Assembly (NCBI GenBank): GCA_903926605.1
Contig: CAIYJV010000163.1
Span: 1-41,330, forward strand
Direction: 5' to 3'
Length of the DNA stretch: 41,330 nt
DNA from: an uncultured Bacteroidota bacterium
Lineage (GTDB): Bacteria; Bacteroidota; Bacteroidia; Chitinophagales; Chitinophagaceae
Under the pieces are notes generated by a model. The model ran no database searches. It was not told the origin of the DNA and worked only from the letters and a program-made list of their open reading frames with translations. Position 1 is the stretch's first letter. Every line of letters begins with the position of its first letter. This document shows positions 8,024 through 15,755 of this stretch, piece by piece. A program made the position numbers and the translations under genes.

Positions 8024-10303
8024 TTAGTGTTGAATTGCCAACTTTGCGCGAAAAAGTGTCCCGTCTTCCGACGATATCATCACTCCATAAAAACCATTAG
8101 GCAACCCAGCCGGCAAAGCGATGTAACCGCTGCCAGCTGCGATCTCGTAAACCGCGCGGCCCACCGCATCGGTAAGGCGGAACAAATCGCCCGGCATGGA
8201 ACCGGACAGGAATAAATAACCACCAGCAGGGTTGGGCCGTATAGATAGCATTCTCCCGGTTTGAGACTCCACGATTGCTGGTGGAGCCACATTTATAGTT
8301 TGACAAATGGTATCGTAGCAAACAGTGCCATTCCTGCGTAATGATCGCGCAAAGAGGCACACCGTGTACGAGCCGGCACCTGAAAATGTATGGGTCGGAT
8401 TGGTCACGGTCGAGGTATCGCCGGTACCTGAAATCGGATCTCCGAAACTCCACAAACGACTGAGCGTATCTCCGTAATTAAACACAGTGGAGTCTGTGAA
8501 CGAATAAGTGTATCCCGTTGTTGCCGAAAAATTAAATGCCGGGTTGAGGCGTCCGCATGTCTTTCCAAGAAATGCAAGATCGCTCACCAGTACTGCACCA
8601 GCCACCGACTGATCGAAGAGGAATTTTATGGCTACTATTTTGGTAAGGTCTACACCAGCGAATCCGGAAAGTGGGATACGTACTGTATTAAAAATATCCT
8701 TGGGCAGATCGCCGGTTTGTGTGCCGGGCTGGTGAAAAAGCACAGCACTGAAGGCACCCACTGTCTGCCCCGAAACATTGCCGAAAGTGTCTGTCAGCTG
8801 AACCGAAAAATTCAGTGGAGCCGTGCCGGTATAATTGCGGTAGTTGACCGTGGCACGGAATAACACACTTTCATAGCCCGAAAGGTCGTGGTAAGCAGCA
8901 GGCAAATTGTTCTTTGCCCATGCGCCGCCGGCAGTCCATTGCAGCGCCATTTCAGAAAGACCCGCCTGACTGGTGGTACCCTTGTGCGGTTCTTTAGCAC
9001 CGAAAGAACTCAGACCACAGGCGGTTTCCGTGAGCCCGCCTCCACAGATCTGGTATACCGCAAGTGCCGAATCGGAAGCAGCACCCGCGACCGTATTGGT
9101 TGTCAGATCGGCCACCACATCGGTTTTGTTGATATCTTGTCTCAGCGTACGCCCCGGATGATAGGAGACGAATACCTGGGATGAGTCCAGCATGGACGAA
9201 AGTGGAGGTGTGATGTTGTTTACTTCAAGTATGGATGAGAACCCAGTTTCCAGACCCACGTAGGTGCGGAAAAACGCAGCCGAATAGGCATTGTAGGCAG
9301 CCTTTTGCGTCGTGGTGTCGAACCGGCCGGTACCCGTAGCCCCGGCACCGCACCATGCGGCTGTATTACTGTATCCATACAACCAATCGTCTTCGCCACC
9401 TGCGATATAAGATCCCGGTGTCCAAACAGTGTTAAAGAAATCGTGGTTGGCACCCATCATAAGCAACAAATGCTTGGGAGCCTCATCCGTTGTGTCGGAA
9501 TAGCGGCTATCGTCGTAATAATGCACGCCTTGCAGGTCATTTACGTCTCCGTCGCAATAAGGAGCAAGATTCAGCAACGGAATGTGGTTAATGTAGTGGC
9601 GGTAAAAATCGGTTGGCGCAAGCGTGAGCACGGCTTTGATACCATACGGGCTACCTAGTGCCAGATTTTGCTGGGCGTTGTAGATCACTCCTTCGCCCCC
9701 TCTGGAATGGCCCATAGTACCAATTCGCTGCATGTCCAGCGCACCGACAAACAGAGTCGAATCGCCGGGAAAGCCTCCTGTTGTGTTCCAGGTATTCCAA
9801 AGGTCCATGTGGTGCTGCAGCAAATCTCCCCGTGCGGGCATCCCATCCTGAAAAGATGCGGGTGCACTTCCGTCGAATGCATTTATTGAATTGGCGGAAA
9901 CCGAGATCACAATATATCCATGACTGGCCATAGTCTGTGCGGCGTAGTCATAACCTTCATAGCTCACTATGGGCTTTTTAGTTCCCGTGCAGGGCCAGAC
10001 CGACGAGGTCACCAACGTCACACTATCATAACAGGTCTCGTGACGGCCATGTAGAAAAAAGAGTACAGGATACGGGCCGGCCGTAATATCCGACGGATAG
10101 TGGACAGAACCCTGCACCTCCGACGGATTGGGAAATACAGATGCCGGATGGGTGTAGGCCGCCGTACCCAGATTGTATTCTGACTTAATAACCGTATGAG
10201 GGCCGGGAAGGCCCGGGTCTGTTTGCCCATGCACCCCATAAATCCCGGGCAAGCCACCGCACAATGCCAAAAACAGACATACAAATTTTGAAAAACTACC
10301 CAT
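8024..10303 (-). CDS. Secreted alpha/beta-hydrolase with PKD domain and type IX secretion C-terminal domain
   Basis: The product has 759 residues from the ATG at 10303; the frame also has a TTG three codons upstream. Order: a Sec signal peptide (about 1-27); an alpha/beta-hydrolase domain (about 60-350) with oxyanion-loop LHGRHE (84-89), nucleophile elbow GHSRGG with Ser200, likely acid Asp251 in YCDGD and His287 in GANHDF; a beta-rich region (about 365-580); a PKD-like domain (about 587-672, ending THTFSGAGSYTVCLFA); and a T9SS type A sorting domain (about 685-759, beginning SIRPNPAGG). The last should send it across the outer membrane to the cell surface or medium. The fold resembles dienelactone- or cutinase-like esterases, but the substrate is unknown. 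It follows the small secreted protein gene by 33 nt on the same strand and may be co-transcribed. Confidence 0.88.
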   Translation of the reverse strand: MGSFSKFVCLFLALCGGLPGIYGVHGQTDPGLPGPHTVIKSEYNLGTAAYTHPASVFPNPSEVQGSVHYPSDITAGPYPVLFFLHGRHETCYDSVTLVTSSVWPCTGTKKPIVSYEGYDYAAQTMASHGYIVISVSANSINAFDGSAPASFQDGMPARGDLLQHHMDLWNTWNTTGGFPGDSTLFVGALDMQRIGTMGHSRGGEGVIYNAQQNLALGSPYGIKAVLTLAPTDFYRHYINHIPLLNLAPYCDGDVNDLQGVHYYDDSRYSDTTDEAPKHLLLMMGANHDFFNTVWTPGSYIAGGEDDWLYGYSNTAAWCGAGATGTGRFDTTTQKAAYNAYSAAFFRTYVGLETGFSSILEVNNITPPLSSMLDSSQVFVSYHPGRTLRQDINKTDVVADLTTNTVAGAASDSALAVYQICGGGLTETACGLSSFGAKEPHKGTTSQAGLSEMALQWTAGGAWAKNNLPAAYHDLSGYESVLFRATVNYRNYTGTAPLNFSVQLTDTFGNVSGQTVGAFSAVLFHQPGTQTGDLPKDIFNTVRIPLSGFAGVDLTKIVAIKFLFDQSVAGAVLVSDLAFLGKTCGRLNPAFNFSATTGYTYSFTDSTVFNYGDTLSRLWSFGDPISGTGDTSTVTNPTHTFSGAGSYTVCLFARSLRRNGTVCYDTICQTINVAPPAIVESQTGRMLSIRPNPAGGYLFLSGSMPGDLFRLTDAVGRAVYEIAAGSGYIALPAGLPNGFYGVMISSEDGTLFRAKLAIQH

Positions 10304-10336
10304 GGAAATCAACTTTTTAAATCGTTATTGCATTGA

Positions 10337-10750
10337 CTATTTCCGGATCATTGACGCTTTGTATTCACCCAGCGACCAGCAGGACACCGACTCGTCCTTG
10401 CTCATTATGTCCAACCCCGTGCCGTCGCGTGATACCCGACCGTATGTAAGGTAAACTGGTGAATTGTCCGGTATTTTCCCCAACGTACCGGATGGAATGA
10501 TAAACCTGATCTGTCCGCCGGTCCCCACCTTACTTTGTTCATACCTGCTGCATTCGTAGGTGCCAATGTGGAGATAATATTTGTTGTTGGCGAAAATAAA
10601 ATGTCTGGTGCTGTGAAGTGTAATGATATCCTCCCCGCTTTTTTGCTTTATCCCTACCAGATTTATTTTGGCCTTGACCTGCCCTATGGCTTGCCCAGAC
10701 AAAATCATAAGCAACAGCAACCCAGTCACAGAGAAAATATAACGCCCCAT
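10337..10750 (-). CDS. Small secreted protein of unknown function
   Basis: The product has 137 residues. A clear signal peptide (about residues 1-23, hydrophobic core FSVTGLLLLMILSGQAIG) is followed by a short beta-rich mature domain with two cysteines (in YECSRY and SCWSLG) that could form a disulfide. I recognise no family. It lies directly upstream of the T9SS hydrolase gene on the same strand, so the two may be co-transcribed. The 106 nt upstream (10751-10856) are very AT-rich with poly-A runs, and I find no convincing promoter there. Confidence 0.7.
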   Translation of the reverse strand: MGRYIFSVTGLLLLMILSGQAIGQVKAKINLVGIKQKSGEDIITLHSTRHFIFANNKYYLHIGTYECSRYEQSKVGTGGQIRFIIPSGTLGKIPDNSPVYLTYGRVSRDGTGLDIMSKDESVSCWSLGEYKASMIRK

Positions 10751-10856
10751 AAAACTATTTTTTTACTTAGTAAATGTAAATAAAAATTATAAAAAATAAA
10801 ATAAAAAAAACAGGACTTAGATTTATGCCCGGTAAGGAATGCAGGGTACAACGGAA

Positions 10857-12395
10857 TTAAAACCTGGCGTTCATGGCGTACGGAAATACCAGAACCTCAT
10901 ACTGGCGACTGTCCGCAGGCTGTAGCGTGTTCAGGTCGTACACTGAGTACCAACCCGGCCTCCCACCTCCGGGGATGGGGTGATGTATGGGTATGCCGTT
11001 GGGATTGCTGTTGGTACTGGCAATAAAAATATAGCCGTCCTGCTCGTCCACACACATATCATGCGGCTGGTAAAAATTGCCATTCAACACTTTAACCACC
11101 TGGTAGGTATTATAGTCAATAACATAAACCGAGCCTAAACGCCCTGGAAGGGTATTGGCATTGACATCCTGCATACAGGTAACAAACAGATAATTTTTAG
11201 ATTCGCACAACGTCATCTCCTGCGGATATGTGCCCACTGGTATTACCTTAATCAGCGTGTCGGCATATGCATCCATTACCCGCACATCGTTGGTACCCTG
11301 ACAGGCCACAAAGTAGCGACTGTTGTCTGGCAACATCTCTATCTGGTGCGGGTTGGGTGAGGTCTTATCTCCTGTATCCGTGATTCTGGGTGCCTGACCA
11401 TCAAGCGACACCGCCTTCAGAAATGGGTGCGGCTTTGTATGCGGGCCGAACTTCCTGATCATATTGCCGTATTGCAAGGTGATTAAAAAAGTATCGAACG
11501 TGGGCACATGAGTGATACCGTGCGCATAAGAAAGGTAGGAGCCCCCATCTACGTAGTTTGATTGCGAAATAGTCATATTGGTCGCATTGATGATCCCCAT
11601 GGAATTGGCCAGATAGTTGGTAACGGCCACATTGGTGTCTTCAGGCGACACATCTACGATACTCCAGCCGCCGGCAGCTTTCTGGGTCACATCAAACATG
11701 TTTACACCGCTTATCACCCTGTCTGAGGCTACATCGATTTTCTGCACATAACTACCATTGTAGAAACACACAAATGCATAATTTCCGTCTGACGAAAACT
11801 CTACTTCATGGGCGTTCTCGATCTGACCGGAGTCTGCGCCAATTGAAAAATAACGCATCACCATTTTGGACTTTCCGTCAATTACCGCCATCAGGTCGCT
11901 GCCGGATTGCGTAAGATATATTTTCTGCCGTGTGTCGGGATTCGAGGCAAAAGGAACATTCCCGTTTTTGTCGGGTGCGCCTGCTGCTATCCAGTTGTAT
12001 AGTGTAAGGTATTCACTGCGCGAAAGCGGACTCATGGTTCGTCCGCTGGTACTGTATGGCATGGTAGGTTTCAGCACCAGTCCAAGCGTGGAGTCCGTAT
12101 TGGTGGCATACAACAGCGGACTGTACTGCGGACTATATGCAACGACCATTGCGCCATTGTCGCCGCCGGCAAACAAATGGTCCCATGTATCCAGCAGCAG
12201 TCCATTTGCGTTTTGGTAGCTTTTTGAGTCGTGACAACCGCTCACCGCACACTTGTTTATGATGATGTTGCCTATGGCCGGCGGATAATTACCGTCAACC
12301 ACAACCTGCAATTGTGACGAATGAACGCATGACGATAAGTAAATGACAACAACTGCCACCAGCACAAACAGACTGATCAGTACATTCCTTCTCAC
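10857..12395 (-). CDS. Lipoprotein with cytochrome c-like domain and YVTN/YncE-type beta-propeller
   Basis: The product has 512 residues and starts with GTG at 12395, because the nearby ATG is out of frame. A lipobox YLSSC places the lipidated Cys at residue 23. Residues about 37-145 resemble the planctomycete-type cytochrome c domain: INKCAVSGCHDS carries a CX4CH haem-binding-like motif (Cys49, Cys54, His55), TMPYSTSG supplies a possible distal Met112, and the domain closes with LYNWIAAGAP. The remaining 360 residues contain repeated blades (for example DLMAVIDGKSKMVMRYFSI, DVRVMDAYADTLIKVIPVG, SVYVIDYNTYQVVKVLNG) typical of a YVTN/YncE seven-bladed propeller. It is probably an envelope protein on the periplasmic or outer-membrane side. 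The function, perhaps redox-linked, is not known. It is divergent from NAD kinase. Confidence 0.8.
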   Translation of the reverse strand: MRRNVLISLFVLVAVVVIYLSSCVHSSQLQVVVDGNYPPAIGNIIINKCAVSGCHDSKSYQNANGLLLDTWDHLFAGGDNGAMVVAYSPQYSPLLYATNTDSTLGLVLKPTMPYSTSGRTMSPLSRSEYLTLYNWIAAGAPDKNGNVPFASNPDTRQKIYLTQSGSDLMAVIDGKSKMVMRYFSIGADSGQIENAHEVEFSSDGNYAFVCFYNGSYVQKIDVASDRVISGVNMFDVTQKAAGGWSIVDVSPEDTNVAVTNYLANSMGIINATNMTISQSNYVDGGSYLSYAHGITHVPTFDTFLITLQYGNMIRKFGPHTKPHPFLKAVSLDGQAPRITDTGDKTSPNPHQIEMLPDNSRYFVACQGTNDVRVMDAYADTLIKVIPVGTYPQEMTLCESKNYLFVTCMQDVNANTLPGRLGSVYVIDYNTYQVVKVLNGNFYQPHDMCVDEQDGYIFIASTNSNPNGIPIHHPIPGGGRPGWYSVYDLNTLQPADSRQYEVLVFPYAMNARF

Positions 12396-12449
12396 TATTA
12401 TTATGGTTTTCCAATAATAAAGTTAAACAAATTTCCAGTCCCGGAGTTA

Positions 12450-12478
12450 CGACAATACCGTCAGAGCCGCGACAATAC
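12450..12478. repeat. 9-bp direct repeat in the divergent lipoprotein/nadK intergenic region
   Basis: CGACAATAC occurs at 12450-12458 and again at 12470-12478, a 20-bp period close to two helical turns. It lies in the 179-nt gap between the divergent lipoprotein gene and NAD kinase, a typical place for a dimeric or tandem regulator site. No protein can be assigned. Confidence 0.4.
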
Positions 12479-12574
12479 AATATTTAACAGCACATCACAA
12501 TGCAAACACTATTTATGTAACACTTATCGCCATAAATGGATTATTTTTACGCATCTTTTAAAGCAAAAGTCAAT

Positions 12575-13453
12575 ATGCTGATCGCCATTTATAACCGGAT
12601 ATTCGACCCTATAGACCTGCCCGTAATATCCAGGTTGATTGATCTGCTTGATCTACATAAACTGCAACCGGTGTTTTACCTCGATTTCTATGAGCGTATC
12701 AGACATCATTATCCATTTAAGGAAACACCACGTTTGTTTACGGGCAAAAAAGATTTGCCCCGCAATACAGACATGCTGCTAAGTCTGGGTGGCGATGGCA
12801 CCATACTCGATTCCGTGTGTTTTGTCGGCAATTCAGGCATTCCGCTGATCGGAATCAATACCGGAAGACTGGGCTTTCTGGCCGCCATACCCGAAGATGA
12901 GGTAGAAGAGGCCATTCTGTCATTGGTAAGAGGCTCTTATACACTAGAAAAAAGAAGCCTGATACATCTGGACTCCAGCATTCCATTGTTCGACGGCTCA
13001 CCCTTTGCACTCAACGAATTTACACTGCACCGTCAGGACACTTCCTCCATGATCAAGATACACACCTATCTCAACGGAGAGTTTCTGAATACCTATTGGG
13101 CCGATGGACTGATTGTATCCACACCTACAGGATCTACAGGTTATTCGCTCAGTTGCGGTGGCCCTGTCGTATTTCCCCAGACTTCCAGCTTCCTCATCAC
13201 GCCTGTGGCTCCGCACAATCTGAACACCCGCCCCATTCTGGTGCCAGACGACGTGGTAGTGAGTTTTGAGATCGAAGGCCGATCAGAACAATTTTTGTGC
13301 ACGCTGGACGCACGCACCGAAACCATACGCAGTTCGGTACAACTGGCTGTAAAAAAAGAGAATTTCATGATCTCGCTGGTAAGACCCGACGAACACAATT
13401 TCCTGAAAACCATTCGCCAGAAACTTTACTGGGGTATTGACAAACGAAATTGA
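12575..13453 (+). CDS. nadK: NAD kinase
   Basis: The product has 292 residues from the ATG at 12575 (MLIAIYNR). An upstream in-frame ATG at 12536 would add 13 residues with no resemblance to the family. It phosphorylates NAD to NADP in the cytoplasm. Visible signatures are GGDGT (72-76), the catalytic and ATP-binding loop, NEF (147-149), and TPTGSTGYSLSCGGP (183-197), the NAD-binding segment of all bacterial NAD kinases. It is followed after 3 nt by a secreted-protein gene and is probably co-transcribed with it. The length is normal for Bacteroidota homologues. Confidence 0.95.
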   Translation: MLIAIYNRIFDPIDLPVISRLIDLLDLHKLQPVFYLDFYERIRHHYPFKETPRLFTGKKDLPRNTDMLLSLGGDGTILDSVCFVGNSGIPLIGINTGRLGFLAAIPEDEVEEAILSLVRGSYTLEKRSLIHLDSSIPLFDGSPFALNEFTLHRQDTSSMIKIHTYLNGEFLNTYWADGLIVSTPTGSTGYSLSCGGPVVFPQTSSFLITPVAPHNLNTRPILVPDDVVVSFEIEGRSEQFLCTLDARTETIRSSVQLAVKKENFMISLVRPDEHNFLKTIRQKLYWGIDKRN

Positions 13454-13456
13454 CCG

Positions 13457-13972
13457 ATGTACCGGATCGCGCTTATAATAATATTGTTGATTTTGCCCTT
13501 TGCCGTACCGGCACAAACGACCGCGGCTTACAAAACGTTTTCAGACCCCAAAAAAGGATTGTCCATACAATATCCGGCAAACTGGGAATCAAGAAAAATA
13601 AAGGGCACCGTGTTTTTCCTGATACGTCCCAAAGAAGAAGCCGGACAGAAATTTGCGGAAAACGTGAATCTGATGATTGATCCGCCGGATGACCTGTCCC
13701 TGCTCGAATATGGCGACGTAGCGCGCGACAAGTTAAAAAAACAACTACCCAACTACCAGGAATTAAAATGGGACGTCGTGAAACTGGGCGGTAGGGATTA
13801 TTTCAGACTCTTTTACACTTTCACCTACAACAACCTGAACATGCACGATGTGTACTATGTCACGGTCTATAAAGACCAAAGCTATAGTTTCAGCTGTTCG
13901 GCTATCGAGACGACATTTGCCAAATACGCCCCCGTTTTTGAGAAAATGATTACGAGTTTTAAGGTAAAGTGA
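13457..13972 (+). CDS. Secreted PsbP/DcrB-like protein
   Basis: The 171-residue protein has a signal peptide (hydrophobic stretch ALIIILLILPFAVPA, cleavage near residue 19). The mature domain begins with YKTFSDPKKGLSIQYPANWE and ends with EKMITSFKVK. This matches the small alpha/beta PsbP/DcrB-type fold (GhsihYPxdWe at the start, ximxSfk at the end), found in many secreted proteins of unknown role. The ATG is 3 nt after the NAD kinase stop, so the two genes probably form an operon, although a functional link is not evident. Confidence 0.75.
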   Translation: MYRIALIIILLILPFAVPAQTTAAYKTFSDPKKGLSIQYPANWESRKIKGTVFFLIRPKEEAGQKFAENVNLMIDPPDDLSLLEYGDVARDKLKKQLPNYQELKWDVVKLGGRDYFRLFYTFTYNNLNMHDVYYVTVYKDQSYSFSCSAIETTFAKYAPVFEKMITSFKVK

Positions 13973-14023
13973 CGCTCGCTTTAGGCAAACTTTTTGAAGG
14001 GCGACGCAGTGGAACTATTGGGC

Positions 14024-14545
14024 CTAAAACTCTACTTTCAAAATTATTAATAGCAAATATGAAATTGTTGCCATAGGCAAGACCATCTTACCGCTTGTAG
14101 GTAGCAGAATAAATCCATGTTTTTCATAAAATTTCACTGCGGATTCATCAATCGGGTCAACCACGACCGCCAAAGAGCCGACCTGATCAATCGCACCATG
14201 ACTTCTTTTCAAGGCATCAAACAACAGCGCTGCCCCAAAGCCTTGACCTTTATATAAATTATCCACTGCAAGACGTCCTAAAAGCGTTACTGGCAGGTAA
14301 TTGTATGCCGGCGGCAATTTTGCAATTACCGATTCAGGGAGATCGCCCCTCAGAATAGAAGACGCGGAAAGCGTATAATATCCCTGGACATTACTATCAG
14401 CAGTTACCAACACAAAACATGCCGATAATTTCCGCTTTACGTCCTGCTTTGCCTGTGAATGAAGGTAATTGTCCAGCATGACGTTTCCGCAACTGAAATC
14501 TTTCTTCTTGTGGGAAGGTTGTAAAGGAACGGTTACCCAGCTCAT
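14024..14545 (-). CDS. GNAT acetyltransferase toxin of a DUF1778-GNAT toxin-antitoxin pair
   Basis: The 173-residue GNAT protein shows YYTLSASSI, LPVTLLGRLAVDNLYKGQGFG (acetyl-CoA pyrophosphate loop GQGFGAALL) and VDPIDESAVKFYEKHGF. This order is characteristic of TacT/AtaT-type toxins that acetylate the amino group of charged aminoacyl-tRNA and stop translation. Its ATG overlaps the antitoxin stop by 4 nt (ATGA), so it is translationally coupled to it. The C-terminal tail after GKMVLPM is slightly longer and more hydrophobic than usual. The tRNA target cannot be predicted. Confidence 0.88.
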   Translation of the reverse strand: MSWVTVPLQPSHKKKDFSCGNVMLDNYLHSQAKQDVKRKLSACFVLVTADSNVQGYYTLSASSILRGDLPESVIAKLPPAYNYLPVTLLGRLAVDNLYKGQGFGAALLFDALKRSHGAIDQVGSLAVVVDPIDESAVKFYEKHGFILLPTSGKMVLPMATISYLLLIILKVEF

Positions 14546-14826
14546 TTGTGTGCATTGAGCAATTCGGCATGTTTTTGAGCCGCCTTCAACAGGCTTTTAT
14601 TCGGCTTCGGAGGGTTCATGATCACATCAAAAAACACTTCTTTGTCTTTCTCAGACCTCAGAATAGCCTTATGTTTTTCCACAATCTTGCTAGCCTCTGC
14701 TTCTGCTGCCTGAAAGATAAATGCCGCAAGGGATTTATACCCGCCTAATGCAGCAGCATATTCAAAAAAACTTTTCTGCTTTTCAGTTATTCTGGCATCA
14801 AATCGTGCCAGTTGTGCCTCTTTCAT
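14542..14826 (-). CDS. DUF1778 antitoxin (TacA/AtaR-like)
   Basis: The 94-residue protein has an N-terminal ribbon-helix-helix-type segment (ARFDARITEKQKSFFEYAAALGGYKSLAAFIFQ) and a charged C-terminal region, FFDVIMNPPKPNKSLLKAA, that resembles the toxin-wrapping tail of DUF1778 antitoxins. It neutralises the GNAT toxin encoded downstream with a 4-nt overlap and should bind its own promoter DNA with the toxin. The tandem repeat at 14870-14890 is the likely operator. The start is the only ATG with a matching family N-terminus. Confidence 0.85.
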   Translation of the reverse strand: MKEAQLARFDARITEKQKSFFEYAAALGGYKSLAAFIFQAAEAEASKIVEKHKAILRSEKDKEVFFDVIMNPPKPNKSLLKAAQKHAELLNAHK

Positions 14827-14861
14827 AAATTTTATTTTTTGAATAATGAACTATCTCTCAA

Positions 14862-14890
14862 TACAAATGTACGTACAAAATACGTACAAA
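14862..14890 (-). promoter_or_regulatory. Candidate promoter/operator of the toxin-antitoxin operon
   Basis: TACGTACAAA occurs twice in tandem (14870-14879 and 14881-14890) with an 11-bp period, and a third TACAAA lies at 14862-14867. Read on the minus strand, TACATTTG (14871-14864) fits the TAnnTTTG -7 element 38 nt upstream of the antitoxin ATG. Helically phased repeats over a -7 box are what a ribbon-helix-helix autorepressor would bind. Confidence 0.5.
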
Positions 14891-15060
14891 TAATAACACG
14901 CCCATTTCTATCCTCACGTTACAAAGTATCCATGATTAGACAATGCCCAAAAACAATTTTAGATTCTGGCAAAAAAAAGAATTCACCTATTGCTTATTTA
15001 CGCTTCTAGCACCTATCTATTTTAACTATCTTAGCTTCCGCGTATATTTTACTAAAAGTG

Positions 15061-15744
15061 ATGAAAAAACTGGTCGTACTCACGGGTGCCGGCATAAGCG
15101 CTGAAAGCGGTCTGAAAACCTTTAGGGATATGGATGGCTTGTGGTCGGGATACCGGATCGAGGATGTGGCGACGCCGCGGGCATGGACGAGAAATCCCGC
15201 CATGGTGCTGGATTTCTACAATATGCGCAGGCGCGAGGCGATCAGGGCGCAACCTAATGAGGCACATAAAATACTGGCCCGGCTTCAACAGCATTTCGAA
15301 GTACAGATCATTACCCAGAATGTAGACGACCTGCACGAGCGGGCCGGATCTGAGAACGTACTGCATTTGCATGGAGAACTGAGAAAAATGCGGAGTGTAA
15401 AAAATCCTTTTCGTACCTACCCCATCGACGGCGACATCAGTCTGGGCGACCGGGCCGAAGACGGCAGTCAGCTACGTCCACACATCGTGTGGTTCGAGGA
15501 GCCAGTACCCATGATGGAGTATGCCGCGCCTATGGCAGAAGCCGCCGACATTTTTGTGGTGGTCGGCACATCCCTTGCCGTATATCCCGCGGCAGGACTT
15601 GCCGATTTCCCCGACCAGAACGTACCGCATTATATCGTAGACAAGCACATACCTCCATTAACGGGCAACCGTTCTGGTTTCGTACGGATAGAAAAACCTG
15701 CCACATTGGGTATGCAGGAATTATGGGATATTCTGGTGCATTAA
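15061..15744 (+). CDS. cobB: Sirtuin-type NAD-dependent protein deacylase, zinc-less class III form
   Basis: The product has 227 residues from the ATG at 15061; a GTG one codon upstream is less likely. It removes acyl groups from lysines using NAD. Visible are GAGIS (9-13), FRD (21-23), TQNVDDLHERAG (85-96), the catalytic His104 in HLHGE, and GTSLAVYPA (about 170-178). Tyr53 and Arg56 in FYNMRR correspond to the Tyr/Arg pair that gives class III sirtuins (SIRT5, CobB) affinity for succinyl and malonyl lysine. The protein contains no cysteine, so the usual Cys4 zinc site is absent. It is convergent with ccmF with 11 nt between them. Confidence 0.92.
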   Translation: MKKLVVLTGAGISAESGLKTFRDMDGLWSGYRIEDVATPRAWTRNPAMVLDFYNMRRREAIRAQPNEAHKILARLQQHFEVQIITQNVDDLHERAGSENVLHLHGELRKMRSVKNPFRTYPIDGDISLGDRAEDGSQLRPHIVWFEEPVPMMEYAAPMAEAADIFVVVGTSLAVYPAAGLADFPDQNVPHYIVDKHIPPLTGNRSGFVRIEKPATLGMQELWDILVH

Positions 15745-15755
15745 GCAAATAAGAC

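Noticed and set aside
10751-10856. Promoter in the poly-A rich gap before the small secreted protein
   Set aside because: Only partial TAnnTTT-like matches; AT-rich composition makes them expected by chance.
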